DNA of 64,000 nt from Trema orientale. Taxonomy: Eukaryota > Streptophyta > Magnoliopsida > Rosales > Cannabaceae. Position 1 is the first letter of the stretch, and every line of letters begins with the position of its first letter. Positions 48,832-61,566 of the stretch are shown here, piece by piece. The DNA is taken from contig JXTC01000190.1 of assembly GCA_002914845.1 (NCBI GenBank), positions 323,455 through 387,454 on the forward strand, given 5' to 3'. The notes below the pieces were generated by a model that saw nothing but the letters and a program-made list of their open reading frames with translations, was not told the DNA's origin and did no database searches. Position numbers and translations under genes: made by a program.

Positions 48832-49896
48832 ATGTACATGTATCCGAACAAAGATCATCCCCATTAGTTGCGATAGGAAGTTGGGGCAGTATAAACAGAG
48901 TGATCTCTCTGTTTCTTCGAGGGCAGAGAAAAGAGATAATATTTCCATATATAGTTAGAATAAATGTACAGGTCTAAAATTGTTGACAGTTATCAAGTAT
49001 ATTTGAACCCTTTCAGAGATCAAGCATGCATGTTATACATAGTACTTGTTAGAATTCTTGTTAACTTAAATACATCATTAGTTTAACACTAACTCCGTTG
49101 CCATGACTTATATTTTGGTTTTATCTTTCTTCAAAAAGTAGTTTGAAATGGCAGATTCACTATGGTTATCAATACTCCTACATGTGACATGTATGTCTGT
49201 TCACTCATAGTTTTTAGATTGTTTAAAAGGTTCAATTAAATGATTAAGAAGCCATCAAAAATTACAAATGATGAATAGTTTTGGTGCACCTGAGCTAGTT
49301 GGCAAGCCATTATGCCTCAGCAGCCGAAATCGGAGCGCAGTGTCAAATAGATTATCTTCGCTGGAGTTCAAATCTGAGAACCCTTCAAGGATTTGTTTGA
49401 TCTCTTCTTCAAAATGATGACCAACACCCAACCGTTGGATGCTGTCAATCAGTCTCATTTTGGTCCTTTGAGTAGAAGGTTTTCTTAAGACCTTTTGGAC
49501 CTTTACGAAGAGCTCTTCCGATGTACTTTTGGTGTTCGAACTATCATGATGATCAGCCACCACCTAATGATAACGAAATCCATTTACTTCATCTTTTTAG
49601 AAACCGAAACTCGTTACATCGAAAAACCATCTGAAATTTCAATAGTTTCTAAGAACAAAGTATATGCTTACCCCATGTTGAAGGAGCAGGGATTTGAGCA
49701 AAGAATCATGGTGTTGAGTCTCTGGCTTCGATGACTGCATTGACAATGGTGATCCAGTCTGGCATTTGCAGGACATGAATGAAGTATTAGAACCTGTGAA
49801 AAGCTTCTTCTTCCATGAATATGGTTCTGGTCGTTTTGAGAAAGCTGCCGAGTGCATAGAAGAGTAGCTAATCAGCCTCACTCCTGTCATTTGCAT
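46536..49896 (-). CDS. Plastid-targeted terpene synthase, TPS-g-like
   Basis: A class I terpene synthase that ionises a prenyl diphosphate to make a mono- or sesquiterpene, probably acyclic. Seven exons fit GT/AG borders and phase: 49672-49896, 49290-49563, 48350-48722, 47525-47743, 47295-47433, 46953-47201 and 46536-46823. They give 588 residues. The start is the ATG at 49894-49896; another Met lies two codons later. The first ~50 residues are rich in Ser, Lys and Arg, poor in acids and look like a transit peptide. No RRX8W motif is seen. The metal-binding motifs are DDIYD (343-347) and DDLGTAKEE (487-495). Phrases such as HLKRTWIDIFEAFL and QVIYQHGDDQSFF resemble nerolidol/linalool and EBOS-type synthases. 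The product cannot be deduced. No lesion was seen. The large introns 2 and 3 hold an (AT)n tract and AT-rich filler. Confidence 0.93.
48773..48822. repeat. (AT)n microsatellite in terpene synthase intron 2
   Basis: About 50 bp of uninterrupted TA repeats, close to the acceptor side of the intron (exon 3 begins at 48722 on the minus strand). Its length is likely to vary between individuals. Confidence 0.95.
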
Positions 49897-49943
49897 TTCA
49901 ATAGATCTCCTATATCTAGCTATTGTATATTTACAAGTTCTAC

Positions 49944-49955
49944 ATCTATATATAC
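49944..49955 (-). promoter_or_regulatory. Putative TATA box of the terpene synthase
   Basis: On the minus strand GTATATATAGATG lies about 50 bases before the ATG at 49896. This allows only a short 5' UTR of about 20 bases. It is position-based; a (CA)n/(TG)n run adjoins it. Confidence 0.5.
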
Positions 49956-51385
<1,430 letters not shown>

Positions 51386-51506
51386 GCCTCCAAGTCTGCA
51401 ATCCGCTTTGTCTATGAAGAAGGAAGCTATACGTAATGCAACTATCAATCTCATGAATAGTTCGATTCTGGCTCAGTATACGCTAACACATGCCAGTGAC
51501 AGACAG
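51386..51506 (+). pseudogene. Isolated splice-flanked exon of unknown gene
   Basis: An acceptor TTTCTAG precedes 51386 and a strong donor CAG|GTGAGT follows 51506. The 121 bases between read open in one frame as one base plus 40 codons, containing SLQSALSMKKEAIRNATINL and ending THASDRQ. The pattern looks like a real internal exon. I do not recognise the protein and found no partner exon nearby. The gag-only Copia element is inserted 80 bases downstream. It may be a gene fragment or part of a gene disrupted here. Confidence 0.4.
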
Positions 51507-51587
51507 GTGAGTAACTCAATTCTTTTAGTAAGAGATTGGTGCGTTTTTTTTCTTCTTTTTTTTAAAAAAAAAAAAGCCAAAAACTGC

Positions 51588-52104
51588 TGTTAGAATTTAG
51601 CTAAATATTAAAAATATGAAAGAAGCCAAAGTCCCACATTGGAAGAAGATGGAAAGAAATAGAGGCTTGAGCCCTATATAAGAAGGTTATCTCCTTGGTC
51701 ACTAATCACCCCAAATTAGAAGCATTTCAAATATTTCTTTCTTCTGATTAAATTCTTTTCTTTTCTCTTTGTGTTTTCTTTTTCAAGCAGAGTCTTTTCT
51801 TTGTGTAAGAGGAGTTTTCAAAGAGTGGTAGTGAAAAGTGTGAATAAAAGAGTATTTGTGAGAGTGATGGGTGTATTGGGATTATTGGGTAGAAAAGAGA
51901 GAAATCTATGTGATTATAGAAATTTTTCATATCGTGAAATTCTTTTCTGAGGGCAGTGGTTTTCTCCTGATTTTGGAGTTTTCCACTTAAATTCTTGTGT
52001 TGTGGTGATTGTTTCTATTCTCTGTTTTTATTTCTCTGTTATTCTGATATTCGTTAAAATAAGATCCTGGGAACGGCGAATCTGGGTCGGTCAGATTCAC
52101 AATA
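51588..52104 (+). repeat. 5' LTR of the gag-only Copia element (517 bp)
   Basis: Colinear with 53365-53878. It includes a TATA-like CCTATATAAG near 51674-51683, followed by a pyrimidine-rich stretch. Confidence 0.92.
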
Positions 52105-52106
52105 AG

Positions 52107-52118
52107 TGGTATTAGAGC
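52107..52118 (+). other. Primer binding site of the gag-only element
   Basis: TGGTATTAGAGC starts two bases after the LTR end and differs from the initiator-tRNA-Met complement at one base. Confidence 0.85.
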
Positions 52119-52201
52119 AGGCAGGGCTCTTTAGTACACTGGAGCTTGGTGTAGTCTAAGAAATCTTTCTTAGTTTTTTCAAGCTAGGAGTACAGAGCGA
52201 G

Positions 52202-52960
52202 ATGTTAGGAATTAAGTTTTCAATTCCGATTAGGGTTGATGAGGAGAAATTTAATAGGAATATCAATCTTAGCTTGTGGTAGATATAAGTCAAGAATTTG
52301 TTGATTCAATCGAGATTGCACAAGGCTTTAAAGGGCAAAGCGGCTTTAAAGGGTAGAAATTTTGAGAAATCCGGTATGAGCAATGAAGACTGGGAAGATC
52401 TGGATGAGAAAGCTGCAAGTGCAATACGCACGTGTTTGGCCAAGAATGTTCTTACCAATATGCTTGGAATAACGATGGCCAAGGATTTATGGGGAAAGCT
52501 TGGAGAGTTGTATCAAGCAAAAGATGTCTCAAATCGAGTGTACCTGAAGGAACAATTTCATACACTACGTATGAATGAAGATACAAAAATTTTTGATCAT
52601 CTAAGTGTCTTGAATAGTATCATTTTTGAACTGGAGGCTATTGGAGTTAAGATTGAAGATAAAGATAAGGCATTACGATTCATCTGGTCTCTTCCACTTT
52701 CCTATGAGCATATGAAATCTATTTTGATATATGGGAAGGAGACTATAGTTTTTTCTGAGGTTACTAGTAAACTTTTGTCTGAAAAAAGAAGGCAGATGGG
52801 TGGTGGAAGTAATGTTCCATCTAAGGGTTCAGCATTGGCAATGACACTAGGAAGAAAAACTTTGGGAAAAAGAATGTAATCTACTAGGGGTGTGGACAAT
52901 CTGGGCACCTTAAAAGAAATTGTCGAAAAGGTGGAGTATGTTCAGCTAAAAGCTCCAAGT
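52202..52960 (+). pseudogene. Copia Gag (UBN2 type), broken
   Basis: The frame opens with ATG at 52202. It meets TAG at 52280 and TAA at 52286, then stays open in the same frame to 52879. The open part (LHKALKGKAALKG, LDEKAASAIRTCLAKNV, KDLWGKLGELYQAKDVSNRV) is a typical Tnt1-like Gag. The zinc knuckle (GCGQSGHLKRNC, near 52889) lies in another frame after an indel near 52855, and its first cysteine appears to be lost. Beyond it a weak protease-like phrase can be guessed, and then coding similarity stops. Confidence 0.85.
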
Positions 52961-53364
52961 CTGATGATCTGCTAATGTCCTCTACGGTGGAGATGATGAT
53001 CTTATTCTTTGACTAGGATATGTACATCCTCATGGCATACCGCTGATCTCCAAAGACGCCATGAAAAAGGATATGTCACTATTAGCGGCAGGTTTAGGGT
53101 TCACAAGTTTGCACACGGGCATTGGCTTAGTATTGATACAGGGTATATGATAGATGATGTCAATGGCTGATGAGCTTCCAGGAAAAGCCAAACAGTGGGA
53201 GCTGCACCATAATTTTTCAGTAAAGTTTTTTCGACATGAGTTGAGGTAAAATTCTTAGAATTCGTTAATTCTAAGTGTGTACTCATATGGTGGAGTATGA
53301 CTATCGGTGAAGACGGTGTTCGTAGTGAAAGCTATGGATTTTATTATTTAGCCAAGGTGGAGAT

Positions 53365-53878
53365 TGTTAGAATTTGGCTAAATATTAAAAATATGAAAGA
53401 AGCCAAAGTCCCACATTGGAAGAAGATAGAGAGGAATGGAGGCTTCAGCCCTATATAAGGAGGTTATCTTCTTGGTTACTAATCATCCCAAATTAGAAGC
53501 ATTTCAAATATTTCTTTCTTCTGATTAAATTCTTTTCTTTTCTCTTTGTATTTTCTTTTTCAAGGAGAGTCTTTTCTTTGTGTAAGAGGAGTGTTCAAAG
53601 AGTAATAGTAAAAGGTATGAGTGAGAGAGTATTTGTGAGAGTACTGGGTGTATTGGGGTCATTTGATAGAAAAGAGAAAAATCTATGTGATTGTAGAAAT
53701 TTTTCATATAGTGAAATTTTTTTCTAAGGACAGTGGTTTTTCTCCTGATTTGGGAGTTTTCCACTTAAATTCTTTTATTGTGGTGATTGTTTCTATTCCC
53801 TATTTTTCTCTGTTATTCTGATATTCGTTGAAGTGAGATCCTGAGAGCGACGAATCTGTGTCAATTAGATTCACAATA
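53365..53878 (+). repeat. 3' LTR of the gag-only Copia element (514 bp)
   Basis: Starts TGTTAGAATTTGG after the purine tract AAGGTGGAGAT and ends TTCACAATA, followed by ATTGC. Confidence 0.92.
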
Positions 53879-53883
53879 ATTGC

Positions 53884-54424
53884 TATGAATCTTAACATCA
53901 TCCCTCAAATCTGCTAAGCTTAATTTTCTGGTTAGTCTAATGGTGATACATATATTCCCACTCGAGTGTGAAACCTATGTGTTTATTCTCGTAGGCTAAG
54001 CTTGAAATGAAAGTTGAATATACTAGTACATGCAATTAGGCTGAATGGCAAGTTTGGAAAGTGATTACATTCATAAAAGTTTTTTCTGGAGAAAACTTTA
54101 ATCACACTAATACCATGTCCTTTTTCTTTCTAGAACTGCTATCTATGAAACAAGTAATAATGCTATAAGACGAACAATTTGAATCGAAACTCTAACAAGG
54201 AGAAATTATGGTGGATGTCCTTTTTTTACACCTTTATATTAACAAATATTCATTTTTTTTATAGCTGTTTGACTAGGTATATGTATTTTTATAGAGGAAA
54301 CTGCACCACATACCTCCTTTTTAAGTTATATGTTAATGAATACCTCTTTTCCATTTTATTTACAGCTATATCCCTTTTTAAGTTTTAATGATGGTAATTT
54401 ATCATTATACCCTTACTTAAGTTA
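53884..54424. other. Gene-free AT-rich spacer
   Basis: No coding exon or repeat boundary was recognised between the gag-only element and the AT-rich tandem array. Confidence 0.4.
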
Positions 54425-54845
54425 ATTTGATATATTTATATATATAATTAATTTACCAACATATATAATTCATTTACTATATTATATTATTCATTTACTG
54501 ATATGCATAATTCATTTACCATAATAAATAATTCATTTATCGATATATATAATTAATTTAACATAATATATAATTAATTTACTAGTGTACATAATTTATT
54601 TACCATAATATATAATACATTTACCGATATATATAATTAATTTACCATAGTATATAGGTGTATATAATTTATTTACCGTGATATATGATTCATTTACCAT
54701 TGTATATAATTAATTTACCATAATATATAATTTATTTACTATATTATATAATTAATTTACCATAATAAATAATCAATTTACCAGTGTAAATAATTCATTT
54801 ACCAATGTATAGAAATCATTTACCATAGTATAAATCATTTAAAAA
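54425..54845. repeat. Degenerate AT-rich tandem array (ATTTACCATAATATATAATT-like)
   Basis: Phrases of the form ATTCATTTACCATAATATATA recur every ~20-30 bp for about 420 bp, with variants GTGTATATAATT and CGATATATAATT. The only non-A/T bases recur at fixed places (TTACC, GTGTA). It is a decayed short-period tandem array or minisatellite without coding capacity. Confidence 0.8.
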
Positions 54846-55496
54846 TAGCAGTATTTAAACAGTATGCGCTTTCTACTTATTTCATTTTTTATATATAATG
54901 CATTAGCAACATTCTCTTAAAAAGTATTTTATTATATATATATAAAGGAAAAAATATCATCTATCTAAAACCCCAACCACAGGTGAAAAGTGACGAACTC
55001 TACCAGCTGAGCTAAGACAGTTTTAATAAAAATAATATATTTAACATATATAAATCTAAATCATTACAAAAACACAAATAAAGAAACTGAACGCATAAGT
55101 TACAGCAAATTAAAACTTCATCCATGGCAGAACTCTCCAAAATTACGAACTCTGAGGCATCTGAATCACGTGAGGCAAACTTACGCTTTGATCCCAAATC
55201 AATGCGGAAGACTAAACCTTGGCAACCTTTGATTTCTCCTTCGCCTCCATTCCATCAAAATTAATTTCTCCTTCATTTTTGTTCCGTTGAAATCAATCGA
55301 AATCTACCGTGCTCCTCTTCTGTTCCGAGAAATCGACCACCTCTCTCGATTCTATAAGAGTGAGACTGAGATAATATGATTGATTAGATCTAAGTTTGAC
55401 AATGAGAAATATAACCAATGAAAAAGGGATATTTTTGTTAATATAATGAAAATGAGATATGTATTAAACAGGAGCCCAAAAAATGGGCAATCCTAT
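54846..55496. other. AT-rich spacer
   Basis: No gene was recognised. At 54975-55020 the minus strand contains TAGCTCAGCTGGTAGAG, a tRNA A-box-like phrase, without a matching B box or cloverleaf. It may be a decayed tRNA-derived fragment. Confidence 0.35.
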
Positions 55497-56110
55497 ACAT
55501 GTCCCATTTTTATACTTGGTACATATGCTTAGTTTTAAATTATACCAGTTTTATGTCATGTACCAAGTATACTGAGTATATAGATTTTTATATATGATAT
55601 TTTCCACATGGTAGATAAGACTTTGCTATAACATTTTAAAGATGGACACTTATTTAGGGTTTGTTTGGATTCATTTTCAATTTTTTATTTAAATAAACTG
55701 AAAACAAAAGTAAAAATTTTGTTTTGATTTTCAACTTTTATAAACAAGAAACATGCTTGGCAAATTTTATTTTACTATTTGTTTCCAAAAACAATAAAGT
55801 GCAAATAATGATAGAGAAAATCATATGGACTTATATTTGTATATATATATACATATATGTATGTACGCATTTGTGTACAAATATTTGTATATTCTTTTGT
55901 TGTTAACATTTGTTTTAAAAAATAAAGATATTAGAAATTTTTTGTTACCACTTTTTTTGAAATTTTTGGTGACAATTTTTAAAAACAAGATTGCCAAGCA
56001 AACTTTTAAAACAAATTTCCATTTTTCTATTTACAAAAACAAAAAATAGAAAACAAAAGTGAATCCAAACAAATCCTTAAAGATTCCAAAATTTGGTCAT
56101 TGCCATAAAA
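55497..56110. repeat. Dispersed repeat family A, divergent copy split by a MITE
   Basis: The left part 55497-55656 contains ACTTGGTACATATGC and TGTACCAAGTATACTGAGTATATAG, then GCTATAACATTTTAAAGATGGACACTTA. After the MITE, 56080-56110 continues with TTCCAAAATTTGGTCATTGC. This equals the family-A 3' end (TTAAAATTTTGGTCATC) of copy 1. The continuity across the insertion is clear at the right side; the left side is rearranged. Confidence 0.6.
55654..56079. mobile_element. Tourist-like MITE inserted in repeat A (420 bp)
   Basis: The element spans 55657-56076 between TTA duplications at 55654-55656 and 56077-56079. The ends GGGTTTGTTTGGATTCA and TGAATCCAAACAAATCC are inverted repeats of 17 bp with one mismatch. 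The interior is AT-rich with a (TA)n/(TG)n patch and no coding sequence. The TTA duplication indicates a PIF/Harbinger origin. Confidence 0.85.
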
Positions 56111-56923
56111 ACCCAACCTTTGTATCCGTAGTATAAAAGTTCTTTCGAACGTTACACAACAAGAACTAGGAACCAGCAACCAATTCTTTCCAAATAGTTG
56201 AAAGAATTCGGAAGCAGCAACCAAGTCTTTCCAATTATAGTTAGTTGAACAGTCTTAAACCACCACAGGATGCTGAAGCCGAACGATCAGTAGAAAGGGA
56301 AGCAAAAGGGAAGCAAAACATGTTTAAAGCACTAGAAGAACTGGCCGAAAATATTGAAAATGCATGTATATGAAAACCTGAAGCCAAGTATACACATATA
56401 TGTATAGTTCCATTAAGGAGACCGTCTCATCTATAATTTGGCCAATACATCACGTTTCAACTAACACAATATTAGACAAACATAACCTATATTAGTTGAA
56501 ACATGAACGAGACCGATCCCTTTAAGAGTACTACATCCGTTGCCCGAAGAAGATACATCTATATATACACATTCAAAAAGAAAAAATTAAAGCAAGGATA
56601 GGAATACTTTGCTGCTATGAAGTACCGCACTAGTGCCGAGTAACCGAAAACTAAGTGTGCATTTCACAAATTCTAACATACTCAAGCAAAATTTATGATG
56701 AGCCAAAGTAAGATAATATAAAGGACCTGAATTTAACAACACAAACATATTCCGACAAAACAAAAACGATCAAAAAAGACATGAAAATGCAAAATGGTAG
56801 CTCTAATCCAGCAACTCAAAATCCGACCTAAATAAACTAGAGAATCAGAAGTATTGACCAGTAAAATGTGTCCACAAAAAAGATGTCCACAGGCAAATGA
56901 AAGACAGGAATAAAAAACTAATT
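56111..56923. other. Spacer and 3' flank of RPL8
   Basis: No separate gene was recognised. The right ~150-300 bases are the presumed 3' UTR and flank of the minus-strand RPL8 gene. Confidence 0.45.
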
Positions 56924-58680
<1,757 letters not shown>

Positions 58681-58730
58681 GTATACTGACTGCTGCGGCC
58701 GCGAGCGAGATAGAGAGAGAGAGACAGCAG

Positions 58731-58925
58731 CTAGGGTTAGGGTTTTTGAGAGTCTGAGGGAGAAATGAGAGACGCCTCTGCTTTATATAATGACCTAAGA
58801 AATGAGACCTTTGGGCCTTTTCCTTTCGCTCTGGTGAAAAGTTCTTTGGGCCTTAGATTGTTAATGGTAGAAATGGACCTGACTAGGAGTAATCTAGGAG
58901 GAATTGGACCGAGAAAATTAGGCCC
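58731..58925 (-). promoter_or_regulatory. RPL8 promoter: TATA box, telo-box and site II motifs
   Basis: On the minus strand TTATATAAAG lies at 58781-58790. About 40 bases downstream, in the leader at 58731-58745, is AAACCCTAACCCTAG, a telo-box. TGGGCC (plus strand) occurs at 58812-58817 and 58847-58852, and a GGCCC core at 58921-58925. Telo-box plus TGGGCY site II elements is the known signature of growth-regulated ribosomal protein genes in plants. Confidence 0.75.
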
Positions 58926-58949
58926 GATATCTGTTTTTTTGGAGTTAAG

Positions 58950-59195
58950 TAGACAATTACCACTTTTTTAAAATATTTAACTAAATTTACTACCACTATT
59001 AGATTCTACCTCTTTTAGGAGGGAATTAGTCAAGAATCTGTCAATAATTCATCAAGAATCCGTCAAGAATCTGTCAAGATTACCACTGACGTCAAGAATC
59101 TGTCAAGAATCCGTCAAGATCGTCAAGAATTTATCAAGAATTCATTTGAAAAAGTGGTATGGTGGTAGATTTAATTAATAGAAAAAAAAAGTTGT
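58950..59195. repeat. Inverted repeat enclosing an 11-12-bp minisatellite
   Basis: The core 59030-59145 repeats GTCAAGAATCYG about eight to nine times, including a phrase with AAGATCGTCAAGAATTT. It is bracketed by TAAATTTACTACCAC near 58981-58996 and GTGGTAGATTTAATTAA near 59163-59180, which are near-inverse copies. It could be a small foldback or MITE. Confidence 0.7.
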
Positions 59196-59213
59196 ATTCA
59201 CCTAATTTATTCG

Positions 59214-59502
59214 TTTTTTTGGGGCTTATAGAAATATGATCAAATTTTGAGCTCAATTTAAGTAAATATCCATTTGTCAAATGTTATAGCAAAATATTCG
59301 GTATATATGTTTATATATCAAGTATAAAATTTTATATACCAAGCACAAAAAATTATATATCCAGTACATTTCAGTACAGTAACTGAAATTGGTAGATAAA
59401 CATATCTACCAAGTATAAAAATATATATACCTAGACATTTAGCTATAAAATTTAAAAAATGGACATCTACTTAATCAAATTTAAAATATTAGTCATCTAC
59501 GT
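59214..59502. repeat. Dispersed repeat family A, copy 2
   Basis: About 85-90 percent identical by eye to 8994-9285 over its full length and in the same orientation. It begins GGGGCTTATAGAAATATG. Confidence 0.85.
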
Positions 59503-59745
59503 AACGTTTTCCTTTTTTCTTTTTAGCTTAACTGGAGACGAAATGGTGTATATTTCTTGGTGTGGTAGGGTGGGCGCAGGGGGGGAGAGGGGATTGTGTG
59601 GGAAGAAAAAGAGAAAAACCATAGCTACCTTTTTTTCCCCCTTTTTCCCCTTAGTTAATTAAACATAAACGCTATTTTTTACTCAATAATTTGTGCCACT
59701 TTTGTCACATACAAAATGACCATCATTTTTATCCTTAAACTAAAT

Positions 59746-60324
59746 AACCTAGGTAAGGGTGAGCAAAAAATTCGGCAACCTAACCAACCCAACTAATCCA
59801 ACCAATTAACAACCCAAATAATCCGACCATTTAATATTGGGTTAGGTATTAGTTCTAACCCGTTTATTCAATGTCTGGATAGGTTAGGTGTCGATTCTAA
59901 CCCGCCTAATAAACCCAACCCAACCAAAGATTATAATATTTAGTATTTAATTTATAATTTTACATGTATAACTATATTCTTAAGCTAAAATAAAAAGTTT
60001 AAGATAAATTTTAACTCAAAATATAAATAAATTTATCTTAATTTTTTAATTTAAGGCCCCGTAGACAAAAATTTTAAAACCCCAAACTCTACAATTATTT
60101 CCTTTTGACTCTTTCCATTTTATTTTTCGATTTAGAAAAAAATGAAGAAGAAACTAGTTTGGATTAATCTAACCAATCCGACCTAAATTTTGGGTGGATT
60201 AAATGAGGTTTTAATTCATTAGACGGGTTTTAGTTTGCAAAAATACAACCCGAAATTCCTTTGATTGGGTTGGATGAGTCATGTAATCTGTCCAACCCGA
60301 TCGATGCTCACCTCGGAACCTAGG
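59746..60324. mobile_element. hAT-like MITE with 8-bp target duplication (563 bp)
   Basis: The perfect octamer AACCTAGG occurs at 59746-59753 and 60317-60324. The enclosed unit (59754-60316) has ends TAAGGGTGAGCA and TGCTCACCTCGG, inverted over GGTGAGCA. The arms repeat phrases such as AACCCAACCCAACC and GATTGGGTTGGATGAG. It has no transposase. An 8-bp duplication suits the hAT superfamily. Confidence 0.75.
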
Positions 60325-60354
60325 GTTGAATTTTGTGCCCTTTTAAAGTAAATT

Positions 60355-60530
60355 TTCAGCTTTTTAAATGATATAGCAAAATGACTTGTATATTAGTGTA
60401 TATACTAAGTATAAAATATGAGATACCTAATATAAAAATTTATATACTCAGTATAAAACTACAGTTGGTATATAAGTAGATATACAAAATAAAAAAATAT
60501 ATATACTCCATTTAACTCTTAAAAAATAGA
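60355..60530. repeat. Dispersed repeat family A, short divergent copy
   Basis: Contains ATGATATAGCAAAATG, TATACTAAGTATAAAATATG and TTATATACTCAGTATAAAAC, in the order seen in copies 1 and 2. The outer parts are missing. Confidence 0.6.
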
Positions 60531-60737
60531 GATTTAATAAAACAAAATATTAAAAAAGGATACACTCTAATTTCTCAATAACCCAATAACCAAAAACCAT
60601 TCAATCTTCTCTCTCTTTTCTTTCAGATTTGACTCATCTCTCTTACCCATCTCTCTCCTTTCACATACAACTCTTCTCTCTGACAGTGATGATCTCCTCA
60701 CTCTAATATATTATATCGTTTCTCTTTGACTCTGCCC

Positions 60738-60822
60738 CCTCTTTCTCTCTCTCTCTCTCTCTCTCTCTTCCTCAAGTCTAGTCACACTCTNATATATATA
60801 TATATATATATATATATTATGG
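60738..60822. repeat. (CT)n and (TA)n microsatellites with one unresolved base
   Basis: About 30 bp of CT repeats at 60738-60768 and 28 bp of TA repeats at 60792-60819, with an N near 60791. The unresolved base is probably an assembly uncertainty. Confidence 0.9.
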
Positions 60823-60969
60823 AAACAACTTAACCCAATATGTATTCATATTATAAATACGTACATATGGTATACATTTATAAATTACCGCTCCTAGGTG
60901 TACTTTTCATATATAAAAACTATCTAGACTTTATTTGACAGGTTTTTATAAACACTTATATATATATAT

Positions 60970-61212
60970 GGTTGCCAATCCAATAGGTATTTTTTTTTTT
61001 TTACCTATGGGTAGGTATTTTTTTTGAACCGTTGGATCATCATCTAATGGTGATCCAATGGCTCTAATGAAGTGCACGAAAAGACGTGCATAATTAATGA
61101 CTTTTCTCTCTCCTACATTTTATAATAAAAAAATATATTTGTTAGATTTTCATTGGTAAAAAAAAATACCTACCCATAGGTAAAAAAAAAAAATACCTAC
61201 TGGATTAGTGCT
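60970..61212. mobile_element. MITE family C, copy 1
   Basis: The left end GTTGCCAATCCAATAGGTA pairs with the right end TACCTACTGGATTAGTG. Just inside, ACCTATGGGTAGGTA pairs with TACCTACCCATAGGT. It is embedded in TA-rich microsatellite sequence, so the target duplication is unclear. No coding capacity. Confidence 0.75.
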
Positions 61213-61236
61213 CTATATATATATGTATATATATAT

Positions 61237-61449
61237 GGTTGCCAATCCAGTATGTATTTATTTTTTTTACCTATATATAGGTATTTTTTTTTAGCCCAAC
61301 GGCTATAATGATGTGTCTGAAAAGACACACATTATTAATGTCATTTCTCTCTCTTACTTTTTAATATAACACAATGTGCATGATAAATTTTAATTGGTCA
61401 AAATGATACCTATGTATAGGTTAAAAAAAGCACCTACTGGATTGGTGCC
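61237..61449. mobile_element. MITE family C, copy 2
   Basis: Same end sequence GTTGCCAATCCAGTATGTA and CACCTACTGGATTGGTG as copy 1, and the same middle phrase TTTCTCTCTC, but clearly diverged. It lies 25 bp after copy 1 in the same orientation. Confidence 0.75.
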
Positions 61450-61566
61450 TATATATATATGTACTTCATATTTTTTTTTTGTTCTTAAAATATTTTTCAA
61501 GTAAAAGTAGTAAAAAAAAATTGCTGTTACCTCAATTTTGCTTACCAGTTTTTAAAAACATGAAAA

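Larger units (their letters stand above)
51583..53883 (+). mobile_element. Non-autonomous gag-only Copia element (TR-GAG-like), 2.3 kb
   Basis: The LTRs at 51588-52104 and 53365-53878 flank an interior of only 1.26 kb. Flanking 5-mers are ACTGC and ATTGC, a target duplication with one change. The LTRs begin TGTTAGAATTT and end TTCACAATA, so the ends are TG..TA. A primer site, a degenerate Copia Gag and a purine tract are present, but no protease, integrase or reverse transcriptase. This matches the published TR-GAG class. The LTRs differ by roughly 7-9 percent by eye. Confidence 0.88.

Noticed and set aside
17131..49896. Biosynthetic cluster linking the CCD and terpene synthase genes
   Set aside because: They are 25 kb apart on opposite strands with XTH and two retrotransposons between. 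No tailoring enzymes such as P450s or transferases occur nearby.
54975..55020. Possible tRNA gene on the minus strand
   Set aside because: Only an A-box-like TAGCTCAGCTGGTAGAG is present; there is no B box, acceptor stem or anticodon arm.
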